DNA from: Voacanga thouarsii
Taxonomy: Eukaryota > Streptophyta > Magnoliopsida > Gentianales > Apocynaceae
NCBI GenBank assembly: GCA_026120185.1
Contig: JANUWF010001188.1
Coordinates: 2,728,001 to 2,792,000 of the forward strand
Length of the DNA stretch: 64,000 nucleotides
Direction of reading: 5' to 3'
The notes under the pieces are model-generated. The model was given only the letters and a program-made list of their open reading frames with translations, ran no database searches and was not told the DNA's origin. This document shows positions 51,128 through 62,233 of the stretch, piece after piece. Numbering within the stretch: the stretch's first letter is position 1; each line of letters starts with the position of its first letter. The translations under genes and the position numbers were made by a program.

Positions 51128-52321
51128 TGCATTGCCATTATCTCCATTATCATCTTGGCCTTCTCCTTGTGGTCCTTGGTGTGTTTGCATCCATTAGGCC
51201 CACTGCTACTTATAAACGTCTTGCTTTCTATTCAGTGCTTTCATAGAACAACGAAGCTATAAAAGTATGGCAGTCTGGTTCCCCGTCTCTAATCTCAATT
51301 GCACCAGTTGGATTCGTACCTTAGCCTCAAAAGTCTCAGTAAGTTTAGAAGTGCTTGCACATAGCCTTGGTGGTCAGGGTCGCGCTTCCTTATCCTCCTC
51401 AAGTGGTACCTTCGCCATCCAAAGATATCATACCTTAAATGGTTTCATCCACCTCTTCTCCCTCTTATTATTCTTACACCCACAATTAGCAAGTGTCTAC
51501 TCTGTCACCAAATCCCTATTAGTAATGGTCTCTATTATTTCCTTTTTAGTACTTATGTCAAAAGCACGAAGTATCTGCATGATCACTACAGGAAAAATGA
51601 AGGTTTTGTTGGCAAGATTAGAGTACACAATGTCCCTCATGAACCTGATAATGAGTGGAGTAAGGGGAATGAGCTGAGTATTAAGCATTTTATGAAGAAT
51701 GTAGACATCAATTATCCTTCTCTCATTAAATCCACTAGCTTTGGGAAAAACATTGAAAGACAAGATATACAATAAAGCTCTTAGCTGGGCAATAAGGCCA
51801 TTATTGGAAATATACATTGAAGAAGTTATAGGGCCTCTCTTATACATGCTTAAGCTATTATGTGTCCTCAAAAACACCAATCAAGCTCAGTAGTGATTTT
51901 TTTGTTATGGTGATCCACTTGTGTCCAGAGTCCCTCATTGTTTACTTTAAGCATTCTTCCCAACCTTTCTCTATCAAACTCAATATAGGTCCCCTTAACT
52001 ATGGTCTCTATGGCTATCAAGTCATTTTTGTTTTTGTCATTCACATTGGCATAAAACTCTTTCACTAATACTGGACAATAATCTCTCCTAAGATTAATAA
52101 TGGTTTCCCAGACAATTCTCCTAAACATCGCAGATAGCTTCAAAGTGTAGTCTAAAGAAGGTTTAAAAGTTTTTTCAACCATGATTTTATTGGATGCTTT
52201 CCTAAAATACCATTCTCTATGCTCATTGGTATAAAAAAACTATATGGTGCAAAGGAGCATGCCCAAAAGATGAAGCCCTTGCCTCTTTTGAGGATTTTCC
52301 TAGGTTCCTAGTTCTAGGCAT
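51128..52321 (-). pseudogene. Downstream ORF of element C, same family as in element A
   Basis: Start at 52321 (MPRTRNLGKSSKEARASSFG). After a frameshift: EHREWYFRKASNKIMVEKTF, VLVKEFYANVNDKNKNDL and ERLGRMLKVNNEGLW (52182-51868), then LLYILSFNVFPKASGFNERR and MRDIVYSNLANKTF (51790-51590). An acidic tail GPQGEGQDDNGDNGNAN ends at about 51128. It matches the element A ORF block by block (EFYAN, FAFNVYPKASGFNE, VVYSSIS). Lesions: frameshift near 52225, stop near 51865, further stops downstream. Function unknown; in Athila relatives ORFs of this position are called env-like or 'putative plant transposon protein'. Confidence 0.7.
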
Positions 52322-53451
52322 GATGTTAGGATGGAAAAGTGTATCCTAAGGCTAAGAAAAAAAAAAAGAGAAGAAGTTAAAAAGATCAATAGGATGGATA
52401 GAACAACTCCCTCAATTGTCAAACATAAAAATCATAATTTTTAGGCAAAATACAATCCACAACTCTCAACCAAACTCACTTTCACCACCATTCTCAATCA
52501 AAACAATAAATTCACAACATCCCACCAAGCTCACTTTCACCACCACCAATATACACAACACCACCACTCAATCACACAATTCCCATCCTCCTAAATTCAC
52601 TTTCAAGAAAACTACAATTCTAATATCCAAAGATAAATATCAACAAGAAGAATTTCATCTCAAGTTCCAACAAGAATAATGTCTTCACCATATCATGATC
52701 AATTCCCTACACTACACCAAAATTGATGATTAGCAGCAACCTATTGACGCCACATAGTGTTTAATTTTCGTCCTAGATAATATTTTATGAAGTTTTTTAT
52801 ATCTTCATGTTGAATGTTACCTTTTTACTATCGCTAAACATATATGACGACGATATAAATATATTATATCATCATTAATTATGATATTTGTCACACTATG
52901 AATACTTTTCGTGACATTCTGACAATACGTCATTTAGTAGTTGGTCACTAATAGTCAAATTTTTTGTAGTGCTAATACATCTATATACCTTTATAGCTTA
53001 ACCAGTGCATAAAGAATATGCATGATAATCATAGTCCACCAATTCAGTTAACAATATCACGATGAAAATCAACAATTCATGGCATAAATTAACTCCGATA
53101 AAGCTAAAAATATCAATAAATTGTTAAAAATAAATATTCTAAAAATTCCAAAAAATTACCAACACAAGTTTAATAGCATAAATTTCAATCAAAGATAATT
53201 ATAAGAACTCATTTAGCATATCACATTCCTTAAGACGAGTTATCAAGCTAAAAATAAAAATTCCTCCAGGAAAATAAAGTAAAAAAAATCAAAGAAGAAA
53301 TTTTACCACTAACTTGAAGTAAAAATCATACCAAAATGGTCTCTAAACTATGGGTAATCAATGTATGAAAAGTTCTTGAAGAGAACAACGCAATTTTAAA
53401 GGTGAATTAGAAGGTGGATTTTCAAAGAGCAAAAATGAGATTTTTGAGAAT
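52322..53451 (-). other. Spacer of element C (3' side of element D)
   Basis: Non-coding; the threonine/asparagine-rich ORF at 52416-52679 is a composition artefact of CACCAC/CATCAC repeats. The part near 53320-53400 matches the spacer of element A. Confidence 0.5.
52710..52971. mobile_element. Miniature CACTA element, 262 bp
   Basis: Starts CACTACACCAAAATTGATGA and ends TCAAATTTTTTGTAGTG, flanked by CTA (52707-52709) and CTA (52972-52974), a perfect 3-bp duplication. The interior is non-coding with motifs such as TTGTCACAC and GTGACATTCTGAC. It is too short for a transposase, so it is mobilised by others. Confidence 0.85.
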
Positions 53452-53456
53452 TTAAT

Positions 53457-54551
53457 TGATAAGATCTTGTGAGCACCAATTTGAGATTTGAAGCTCAAAA
53501 TCAAGAGAACTAATTCAATACTAGAACCCGAGGTAAACTAGCTACCTAGAACCTAAAATCTAATTAATTAACCCAACTAAATCAACACCTAAATACCCCT
53601 AACCCAAGAAGGATCAAGAACAAATGGGATGGGAAGATTTACGCAATCAAATGAACTCCTAAAAGAATCCTAGATTAGCTAGGAATCTAAGACCCACTTT
53701 AGAAAGAACAATGATCTATCTTAGGAAGATTAGAGATTAGATTCTTAGGTTGGACTAAAACTTAAGAGTAGTTTTGATTGATTTGGGAACCACCAAAGAG
53801 GAACACCCTCAAGAATTCTCTCTAGAGAGAACAAAAGGTTTCTCTATTCAAAATATCAAAAGTTATGTTTACAAGAGTTATAATGGCATATATATAGATT
53901 TCTTGCCCTAAACTAATTAACAAATTAATCCTATCTATTAAATGGTTTTAATACAAGCTTTGAGACCCTATTACATGCCTTACAAATAGGTTAAAATATA
54001 ATAAAAGTCATGGGAATTTAATTGGGAATAAAACAAAACAAAATAAGAAAATTCAAAAAAACAGGACATGACCCGACTGGACCTGGCGCCTAGTCTATTC
54101 TGGAAAATAGAACTTGGCTTCAGTAAGGACTTGGCGTTAGGTGTGCTAGTGAACCTGGCGCCGGGGGTGTTCTGGTCACCGTCCCTTTTTTGTTGCATTT
54201 CAAAACTTGCTCCTTAGACCTCCATTCCATTTCTCTGTATTTCCTTGATCCTCCAAATGAAATGTTAGTCGACTTGAGCTCTTCTTGATACTTCTTCGGT
54301 GTTCAATCCTTATTTAAAGATTAGTTTGATTCTCCACATGAATTGTTGCTTGTGTTATGCGACCTTTGACCCTTCCTTTAATATCCATCTCTTCACAATC
54401 TTCTTAGCCTTGGGTTTGTTGAATTTGTTGCCTTAAAAATTTCTCTTGAATCCTCTTAAATATTGTTCTTACCCATAGAACAATGAAATGTGATTCTATC
54501 CTTCTTTTCCCTTCTTGAAAGTGGCCTTCATGCCTAATTTGATTCCTATTA
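53457..54551 (-). repeat. 3' LTR of element D
   Basis: 1095 bp. TATA-like ATATATATAG near 53889 (read from the minus strand). GC-rich modules on the plus strand at 54081-54103, about 54129-54145 and 54153-54175. Confidence 0.8.
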
Positions 54552-55518
54552 TTTTTCCATTCTTGAAGATAATTCGTCTTCGAATCAATAATTGCATTAC
54601 AATTCAAACAAGATATTTTGTATGAAGGTAAAACTTTTGGCTTTGAATCCTTACCAACACCCTTATTTTCTCTCTTCTCAACCCATATTTTCATTCTCAC
54701 CTTACTTCGCTCTTTTTCCTCCCTCTTGTTATTTTTACCTCTCCAAACCCAAGTTGACACTCTTGTTTTATCTCCAAGCTTCCTCATTTGTACTCTTTCC
54801 CTCTTATTTTTGCTTACATTTGGAGCTCTAAACTCTCATTTTCTCTTCTCTCTTACTCTTATTTTTCCCTATTTTTTTGTTCTCTTTTCTTTTTATCTTC
54901 CTCCCTCAAAATATTTTGATCTTTGACAATCTCACTTGGGGGCATGGGACAAAGTGTGAATTTTCTTCCATCCTTGCACAAAGAGTAAGTGTTTTTCTTT
55001 CTATAGTGAACTACCTCTCTACCATATAGCCAAGGCCTTCCTAATAATATATGCCCAACATGCATGAAAAACACATCACACATTATCTCATCTTTATATC
55101 CCCTCATGACAATTGTAACTTTAACTTATTTATTTACCTTTACTTCACCACAATTGTTCAACCATTGAAGCTTATAAGGTTTAGGATGTTTCAAGGTTTC
55201 CATGCCCAATTCCTCCACCAATATAGTACTAATCACATTTTTACAACTCCCTCCATCAATAATCAAGCTATATGGTTTTTTATTGATTTGACACCTTGAA
55301 TAGAAAATATTTTCTCTTTGTAGATCCTCTTTTCCTTCAACTACACAAGTTTCAACAATTTCCCTCATAACACCAATTAATGCACATGATTTCTCAAGTA
55401 TATCCCTATCTCTTCCATCCACTCTAATTTCTCTACTAGATTTGATATCTTTTTGTGAAGTTAAACTAGATGGATAATTCTCACTGGGTTCACTCATTTT
55501 TATTTGTTTTTTCACCAT
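54552..55518 (-). pseudogene. Element D protease and fused polyprotein end
   Basis: From 55518 the minus strand reads LQRENIFYSRCQINKKPYSL, then IIDGGSCKN with VISTILVEELGM and HPKPYKLQWLNNCGEVKVNK. This is the aspartic protease of a gypsy lineage that uses DGGS in place of D(S/T)G. After one stop it continues YKDEIMCDVFFMHVGHILLG and RPWLYGREVVHY (55100-55010), and a Lys/Glu-rich linker. Around 54580-54556 it reads DSKTNYLQEWKNN, which resembles the very end of gypsy polyproteins ('D-x-R-(T/S)-N-x-F-Q-E-G-E-N-D'). So about 3 kb of RT-RNaseH-integrase coding sequence has been lost between linker and end. Confidence 0.75.
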
Positions 55519-57106
55519 CTCTAGTCAACTCTTATTTTCTCCTCTTGTGGATGTGAACTTTCTTTCACTTCATAAGTACTTGAAAAACTTTTGGGACCTT
55601 CATCCATAGCACGTATTTGCTCATTCTCTACCTCAATTTTTGAATTCTTTGGCTCTTCAACATGTTTCATACTCTTTTGTTCAACTTTTTCTTGCTCATT
55701 TCCTCCATCACTTCTAATGGGTTTGACGCATCCTTTAGAAAGAATAGAATATTGTAAAATTCCTTAGTCACCCCATTTATTGAACTCAATGGATCCACTT
55801 CTTCTTCTTCTTCATTATCACTAAGCTCTTTATCAATCTCATCAATATTTTTCTCAACTTTTTCATCGCTACTTCATCATTTTGTTTGAGCAATCGTTGG
55901 CACTTGGCCTCATTTTCTAGCTTCTTCTCTTTCTCAAAGTCATGTAATTCATTTTTCTCAACCCTCTCAATTTTTTCTTCAATTCTTGCCATTCTTAGCT
56001 CCTTAACATCTAGAATATTTTTTTTGACCACTTTGGTCTCAAGTCTAGCTCTTTACTTCTTAAATTTATGAATCTCGCTTTGCTCCTTAGAGGACTTCCA
56101 ATGACAATCAAAGGATTTGTGCCCATAGCCACTACAATGCTAACAAGAAATTACACCATTTTGCAAATCAAAACTTCTTTCTTGATCATTCAATCTTGGA
56201 CAATCACATATACTATAGCTGTAGTCCCAACAAGTAGAGCAAACATAATCTTGTTTTCTCCCCATTCCTCATTTTGTAAAATTTCGCCTTGTACTTCCCT
56301 CACTATGCTTAGAACTTCTTGGACAATTATGAAACATGTGAGCAATACTTCCACATATTTGGCACTTATTGGGGTCAAACTGTTCCCTTATCAAATCTTT
56401 CATATCTTTCCAAGAATCCACTATTTGATACCTGCTTTGCCTTCTTTGTGTGTTTACTTGCTTCTACCATTCTAAAACATTTTTAGAAAATACTTTAGTA
56501 CCCATTTCACTTTGTCTCTTCTGCTAGGCTCAAAGCATTTAAACAATTATTCCATTCTTCTTTCCCATTCACAGTACTCCTCGAATCTCTTTTCCCAAAA
56601 AACGGAGGTGTCAATTACTCATTGTACTTCAACTCCATATTCTCCATATCCTCATTTCTTCTAAAACCACTCTTGGAAGAACTTTATGATGCACATTTTT
56701 CTCTTGGTCTAGATACTCTTAGACTTTTATAGAAACACATATATTCTATTTCCTTTGGCATACCACTCTTTGGTTGTTACAACTCAGTCTTTGAATATTT
56801 TTGTGGTCCTCCTACACAAACTCCACCATTCCAATTATTTATACCCACATATTCAATCCCCTCATATTTCTAATTTTTTTTTCTATCAAACCCACCACAT
56901 CCTTTTTCACTTGTGCTTGGCCCTTCATCATAGCTATCCCTATAAGATTCATCTCCACAATCAAGTAAATTTTCATGATCATCTTCATTTTCCCAATAAT
57001 CCTCCTCATAGTCATATTCATGTTCTTAATATTTCCTATAATTACTTCCATTGTAACAAGACTTCTCATCATAATCATACCCTTCACTTTCACTCCAACT
57101 AGCCAT
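55519..57106 (-). pseudogene. Element D gag with three zinc-knuckle-like motifs
   Basis: Starts at 57106 (MASWSESEGYDYDEK), an acidic Tyr/Glu/Asp-rich N-terminus, then many stops. At about 56375-56100 three C-x2-C-x4-H-x4-C-type motifs follow one another: CQICGSIAHMFHNC (intact), CSTCWDYSYSICDC (His replaced by Tyr) and a third ending HCSGYGHKSFDC with a stop inside. A Lys/Glu-rich coiled-coil-like stretch (56031-55786) links to the protease. Gag packages RNA and forms the particle; the knuckles bind RNA. Not functional as read. Confidence 0.65.
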
Positions 57107-57726
57107 TGCCAATTTTCTTTCAAGAGAATTACCCACAAAATTTAAGTAGAAAACACAAGAGAATTCCTCACTTCACTTCTTTACATGTTTACAATCAATT
57201 TTTAGTGGTCACTTCTCTCATGTTTGCACTCTTCTTTACTTTTGTTAAAATGAGCTCACCCTCTTGTCGATTTTTTCAAACTCTTAATTCTTCAAAGATT
57301 TCTTCCCAACACAACCTCCCTTAATTGCTTAGGAATTAGTCCAATTGGACAAGTCAAGATAACCCACTAAGGACAATCAATTAGGCTTAGATGGACGTTT
57401 GATCATCAACAATAATGAGCACCAAGGAGTTTATATCAAGAGTTAATAAATTAAAGAGAGTTCAACACCTTCAAGAAGCATTAGAAGTTCAAGAACATAG
57501 CACTTAAAAACAAGAGTAAGAATTCAACAATTAAAATGATTTTAATTGATCAAGTAATTCTCTAAAAATATGAATTCTTAAGAGTTTAACAATAAGGGAA
57601 AGTGTTGACAAAAGAATTGATCACAATTTCAAAGCTCTAACAAAAGAACATAGCACCCAAACAAAATATCAAGCACTTGAGGTGCAACCTCGTAACTCAA
57701 GGGGTTTCAAAATTTTCACACTTGTA
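57107..57726 (-). other. Element D leader, primer site not identified
   Basis: Non-coding sequence between gag and the recognisable 5' LTR. No match to a common plant tRNA primer site (Met, Asp, Lys, Arg types) was found next to 57727. Confidence 0.5.
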
Positions 57727-58605
57727 GCAACCTAGAAAGAACAATGATCTATCATAGGAAGATTAGAAAATAGATTCTTAGGTTGGACTAAAGCCTAAAA
57801 GTAGTCTTGATTGATTTAGGAATCACCGAAGAGGAACACCCTTAGGAACTCTCTCTAGAGAGAACAAAAGATTTCTTTATTCAAAATATTAAAAATTATG
57901 TTTACAAGAGTTATAATGGCATATATATAAATACCTTGCCCTAAACTAATTAACAAATTAATCCTAACTATTAAATGACCTTAATATAAGCTTTGAGGCC
58001 CTATTATATGCCTTAAAAATAGGTAAAAACGTAATAAAATTCACAAAAATTTAATTGGGAACAAAATAGAACAAAACAAGAAAATTCAGAAAAAATAGGG
58101 CATGGCCTGACTGGACCTGGTGCCAGGTGCTTGGGTGGACCTGGCGCCAAGTCTATTCTAAAAAATAGAACTTAGCTTCAGTGAGGACCTGGCACCAGGT
58201 GTGCTAGTGAACCTGGCGCCAAGTGTGTTTTGGTCGCCGTCTCCCTTTTTGTTATGCTTCAAAACTTGCTCCTTGGACCTCCATTCTATTTCTCTATATT
58301 TCCTTGATTCGCTAAATGAAATGTTGGTCGACTTGAGCTCTTTTTTATACTTCTTCGGCCTTCAATCCTTATTTAAAGATTGGTTTGATCCTCTACATAG
58401 ATTGTTGCTTGTGTTGTCCTTTGGTTCTTCCTTTACTATCCATCTCTTCACAATCTTCTTAGCCATGGGTTTGTTAAATTTGTTACCCTAAAAATTTTCT
58501 TGAATTTTCTTAAATATTGTTCTTAGCCATAGAGCCATGAAGTGTGATTCTGTCCTTCTCCCCCCTTCTTTAAAGTGGCTTTCATGCCTAATTTGATTCC
58601 TATCA
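57727..58605 (-). repeat. 5' LTR of element D, truncated
   Basis: Homologous to 53703-54551. TATA-like ATATATATAAATA near 57919. GC-rich modules (plus strand) at about 58115, 58139, 58187 and 58211-58233. Confidence 0.8.
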
Positions 58606-59089
58606 TTAATTCATATAAAGTGAAGAACATAATGAGAATCAAAAGATTGAAGTTGGAAAACATGCTTTTGATGGTGAAAATCAAGTTAGTAGGGGTTAGG
58701 TAAGAAGAACTGGTGGAAGGAATGAAGAGGGATGAGAGAATTCTGATTTTGTGTTGAAAAGAGCAGTCATTGCTGCTGTTTGGCACCTAAATCCTGATGT
58801 GAACCAATGACGGCTCAACCAGCCAGAGCCAGTGCCAATTCATGTTTGGATTAAGTTTTTAAAATCCCAAAATTGAGCCGGCGGCAGTTTAGTGGAACCA
58901 TCGCCGGTTCAATTCTGGTTTAAAAGTATTTTTTATAATAAAAAAATAAAACAAATGCACAAAAAGAACTACCAAAACTCAAAAGACACCAAACATAAAT
59001 TCATCAAACAAAAAACAAAACCCCATCAAAATACTAAAAATTGAAAAATGTCCCAAATTAAAGCCAAAAAGTAAGTAAAAAGGAAATCG
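58606..59089 (-). other. Spacer of element C (5' side of element D)
   Basis: Non-coding. It contains GC-rich modules GAGCCAGTGCC (58827) and GAACCATCGCCGGTTCAATT with CTGG (58895-58918), like those in the LTRs. Confidence 0.55.
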
Positions 59090-60476
59090 TCTCTTGAGAT
59101 GGTCTTGATCTCATAGGTTGTTCTCCATATTCCCAGGAAAAGATCCAACTTAATGGTCTCCAAGAAGGTTGGCCAATTGGCTAATTTGATTTTCCAAGTT
59201 GGGCATTAAAGCCTCTGGGTTTCTTATCATATCATCAATTCTCTGATAACGTGTTTCTGTTTGGATGATTGAGCATTATATAGCAAGGAGGGGTTAGACC
59301 TTTGAGTTCCATTTATGGTAGGAGGAACTTGCCTAGGTTGACTTTGCTTACTCCAAGAGAAATTGAGATGATTCTTCCAACTAGGGTTGTATGTATTGCT
59401 ATAAGGATTGTTCTATTATCTTTCGTACCCCATGAACGCAACTTATTTTAAAGATGAATCTTGAGATGAGCCTATGCTTTAACACTCATTATTAGGTTGT
59501 CCTCCTCTACAAAAATGACAATTAATATTCATAATTTGTCATTGAGGAGAAGCTATAATCAACTGCTCCACCTTTTGAGTCAGCACCTCAACTTTAGCCT
59601 TCCAGGCAACTATAGTATCAATCTTATATATCCCTTGCACATGAGCTCTATGCCTTGGATTACTCTAAGAGTAATTATTCATAGCAATTCTTTCAATCAA
59701 ATCATCATACAATTCCTTCGGGGACTTAGTAGTTGTCATTCCTCCAACTAATGCATCAATTAACTGTTAGAGGTGAAATTCAAACTAATCTGGAAAGTTT
59801 GCATTTGCACTCCTAATTCTAGCCTATGATGGGAGCACATTCTCAGTATTTCTTTCCACCTCTCCCAACACTCGTAAAGGCTTTCTAATACCATTTGTTG
59901 GAAGGCGAAAATATCTTACTTAAGTTTTTCTGCCCTAGTTGGGAGAAAATATTTGGCTAATAATTTTTCTGCAAGATCATTTCAAGTTGTAATGAATTCT
60001 ACATGTAATGATTTTAGTAGGATTTGGCTCTATCTCTAAGGGAGAAAGGAAAAAGCCTCAATTTTATAGCATTATCTGAAACATTAGTCATCTTAAAAGT
60101 ATCACAAATTTCTAAGAAACTTGCGATGTGAGCATTGGGGTCCTTATTGGTAAGCCATCAAACTGCACCATTTATTGGATCATTTGGATACTGTTAGTCT
60201 TAATTTCAAAATTGTTGGCATCCACACTTAGCCTCGCAATGCGTGAATCTGCATCCGAAATTATGAGTCTAGCAAAATCACCCATTGTTCTCCTATTACC
60301 CTCATTACCATTACCACCGTGTTGATTTACCTACATTGCTAAGGATTGATGAACACTTGATTAGTGGTCCTGTATTTGGCTCAACTAGTCCTCCCTTAGC
60401 TTATTTTCCTCCAAAGTTGAGTTAACGTCCTTTCAATCTCCAGATCGATGTCCACAATACTTTCTTCGATTTGTTA
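59090..60476 (-). pseudogene. gag of element C
   Basis: Minus strand from about 60476: VDIDLEIERTLTQLW (matching VDIVDLDPEIKKTL of element A). Then, with stops and frameshifts: LAEKLLAKYFLPTRAEKLK, VLESLYECWERWKEILRMCS and HHRLELGVQMQTF (60005-59780), matching 'F-L-x-K-Y-F-P-x-x-x-x-x-x-L-R...E-x-L-x-x-A-W-E-R-(Y/F)-K-x-L-x-x-x-C-P-H-H' of the Athila/Tat gag. Next come a knuckle-like CHFCRGGQPNNEC (about 59518-59480), NTYNPSWKNHLNFSWSKQ (about 59400-59345) and NLENQISQLANLLGDH (about 59195-59150). Degenerate. Confidence 0.75.
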
Positions 60477-60648
60477 GACCATATACAAAAAATTAAACCT
60501 GAGAGAAGAGAATAAGAAAATGAGTTTTGAAAAATTTTAAAAGTATCCAAATAAACATGATTACATTTGATATATACAAAAAAAAGCAAACTAATACACT
60601 TACTATATAATCAAAAAACAATCACATATAGCATGTAATTACAACAAG

Positions 60649-60650
<2 letters not shown>

Positions 60651-60681
<31 letters not shown>
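60651..60681. repeat. (TA)n tract in the leader of element C
   Basis: About fifteen TA units between primer site and gag. Confidence 0.9.
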
Positions 60682-60685
<4 letters not shown>

Positions 60686-60713
60686 TAAATCAATAGAATT
60701 TAAGTTTTCATAA

Positions 60714-60740
60714 TTTTATTTCTAGGTAATGGTGTCAAAA
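60714..60740 (-). other. Degenerate primer binding site of element C
   Basis: Minus strand directly after the LTR: TTTTTGACACCATTACCTAG, a decayed form of TTTTTGGCGCCGTTGCCGGG (tRNA-Asp type). Confidence 0.65.
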
Positions 60741-60741
60741 A

Positions 60742-62205
60742 CTTGATGCGTTAGATTTGGGTATATAAAATTAATTTATTTTTAAATGCATTCCCAATTA
60801 AGTTTTAATTAAAACGTTAACCCCAAATCGAACAAATGGAGCAAGTATACTCATCGCAATACATAGTATAGGGAATTAATAAATATTAATCTTTAAGGAA
60901 CAACTACTATTAGTCACTTTTCATCCTTTGTTTAGCCTACTAATAAAATAAAACTACGTAAACTATTTACAATAATTATAGTAACAACAATAATAAGGAG
61001 TAAAACACATGAAATTAGATAAAATCACTTCAAGACAAGACATTGATCAAGTTAGAAATCATCATAGTTAACTACGTTTCTAGCATTATGAAGAGTAAAA
61101 TAGATTCTACTCTCTCTCTCTCTCTCTCTCAGGTTATAGATTCACTATCTTTTAGATAAATTAATGGATGTCTCTACCTCATCAAAACAACCAAAAGATG
61201 CATTAACACTAAATCCATGGAGAATACCCCTATCTCTAGGTGATATAAAGTATGAAACCATTCAACTTCCCTATCTTGAGGCAAAATTAAATAATCTTTG
61301 ATTACCAAGTTCTTGACTTTTAACCTCTCTCACGAATTAATTAAGAAATAACAAATATGAAATTGATTAAATTGAAATCACCTCCAACCTCTTTCGCAAG
61401 TTAATTCGAAGGAAGAAACAACCAATTAATTTATCAAATAAAAGACCAAGTAATCAAATACTTGAAAATAACAATTAACTTTATCAAATAACCAACTCAA
61501 TACAAAGTCATAACTCTGAAACATCATTTAAATACAATTAAAACATTAAAATTGATCATTATTTAAGAAAAGAAAAAAAAAAGAGAAAAAGATAGGAATC
61601 CATAGACAAGCCCTTCTACTCCGATAAAGACTCTTCTCAAAGACAATGCTCATTGTTAGATGAATTCTTTTTTGAATGACTAGTCTCTAGATTGGATCAT
61701 TGAATTCATATGTTTCCTTTGTTTTTTCTTGCTTAAATAGATTTTGTGGCTGCCAAAATCCTTCCAAAGAAGTCCAGATTCATCCATAGGTCAATTTCCA
61801 AAAAATTTATACAGTAATTTCCAAATTCTATGTCGAAAAGGACTTTTCACTGCCTTTCTCCAGTATAAGGCTGGCGCCAGTTCATCTTCACTGAGCCAAC
61901 ACTAGTTTAGCCCTGTTCTGTGGCCGGTTTTTGCCCTATTTTCCCTGTTTTTCAGACTTTAAGCTGTGGTCGGTTTATCCTTTTAGGGCCAGTGCCGGTT
62001 CTCTACTACAACATGTCTGGTTTAGCTTTTTGTTTCCTGCAATTTTCATCTAAAATCCAGGAAAAACCTTTCTATACTAATAAAAACCTTTCTACAACCA
62101 AATATAATTCAAAACTTATAAATAAGAATTATGTAACTTTTATGCAGAAAAATAACACAAATTCATCCCAAATGACTTCAAAATGAATTTTTAGGAGCAC
62201 TAACA
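60742..62205 (-). repeat. 5' LTR of element C
   Basis: 1464 bp, minus strand from 62205 (TGTTAGTGCTCC) to 60742 (...ACGCATCA). (TC)n at 61109-61130. GC-rich modules at about 61868-61920 and 61985-62020. Homologous to 48059-49722 but diverged and of different length. Confidence 0.8.
61109..61130. repeat. (TC)n microsatellite
   Basis: Eleven TC units inside the 5' LTR of element C. Confidence 0.95.
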
Positions 62206-62233
62206 GCATCCATAGCTCATATCCCATGCTCCG

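Larger units (their letters stand above)
53457..58605 (-). mobile_element. Element D: Ty3/gypsy element with gag-protease only, minus strand
   Basis: Bounded by TGATAAG (53457) and CCTATCA (58605), with target duplication TTAAT at 53452-53456 and 58606-58610. 3' LTR 53457-54551 and 5' LTR about 57727-58605 are clearly homologous over 850-880 bp. The 5' LTR lacks the last quarter present in the 3' LTR, so its U5 and primer site seem replaced or deleted. The interior codes on the minus strand for a gag with zinc knuckles and a protease and then jumps to the end of a polyprotein; RT, RNase H and integrase are absent. It is nested in the spacer of element C. Confidence 0.85.
48059..62205 (-). mobile_element. 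Element C: Athila-like Ty3/gypsy element without pol, minus strand
   Basis: Minus-strand element with 5' LTR 60742-62205 and 3' LTR 48059-49722, LTR ends TGTTA...CATCA. Primer site remnant just below 60742; polypurine tract at 49723-49731. Inside, in minus-strand order: gag (about 60476-59090), spacer with the nested element D (53457-58605), spacer with a miniature CACTA, and the ORF shared with element A (52321-51128). No protease, RT or integrase of its own is visible. The outer flanks (AAAAG at 48054, GCATC at 62206) do not match, so the two LTRs may come from different copies. Confidence 0.8.

Noticed and set aside
52416..52679. Thr/Asn/His-rich 87-codon ORF
   Set aside because: Low-complexity reading of CACCAC/CACAAT repeats on the strand opposite to element C coding.
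54592..54926. Plus-strand Leu/Phe/Ser-rich ORFs
   Set aside because: Complement of the Lys/Glu-rich linker of element D; shadow frames.
56839..57138. Met-rich 99-codon minus-strand ORF
   Set aside because: Out-of-frame shadow of the acidic element D gag N-terminus that starts at 57106.
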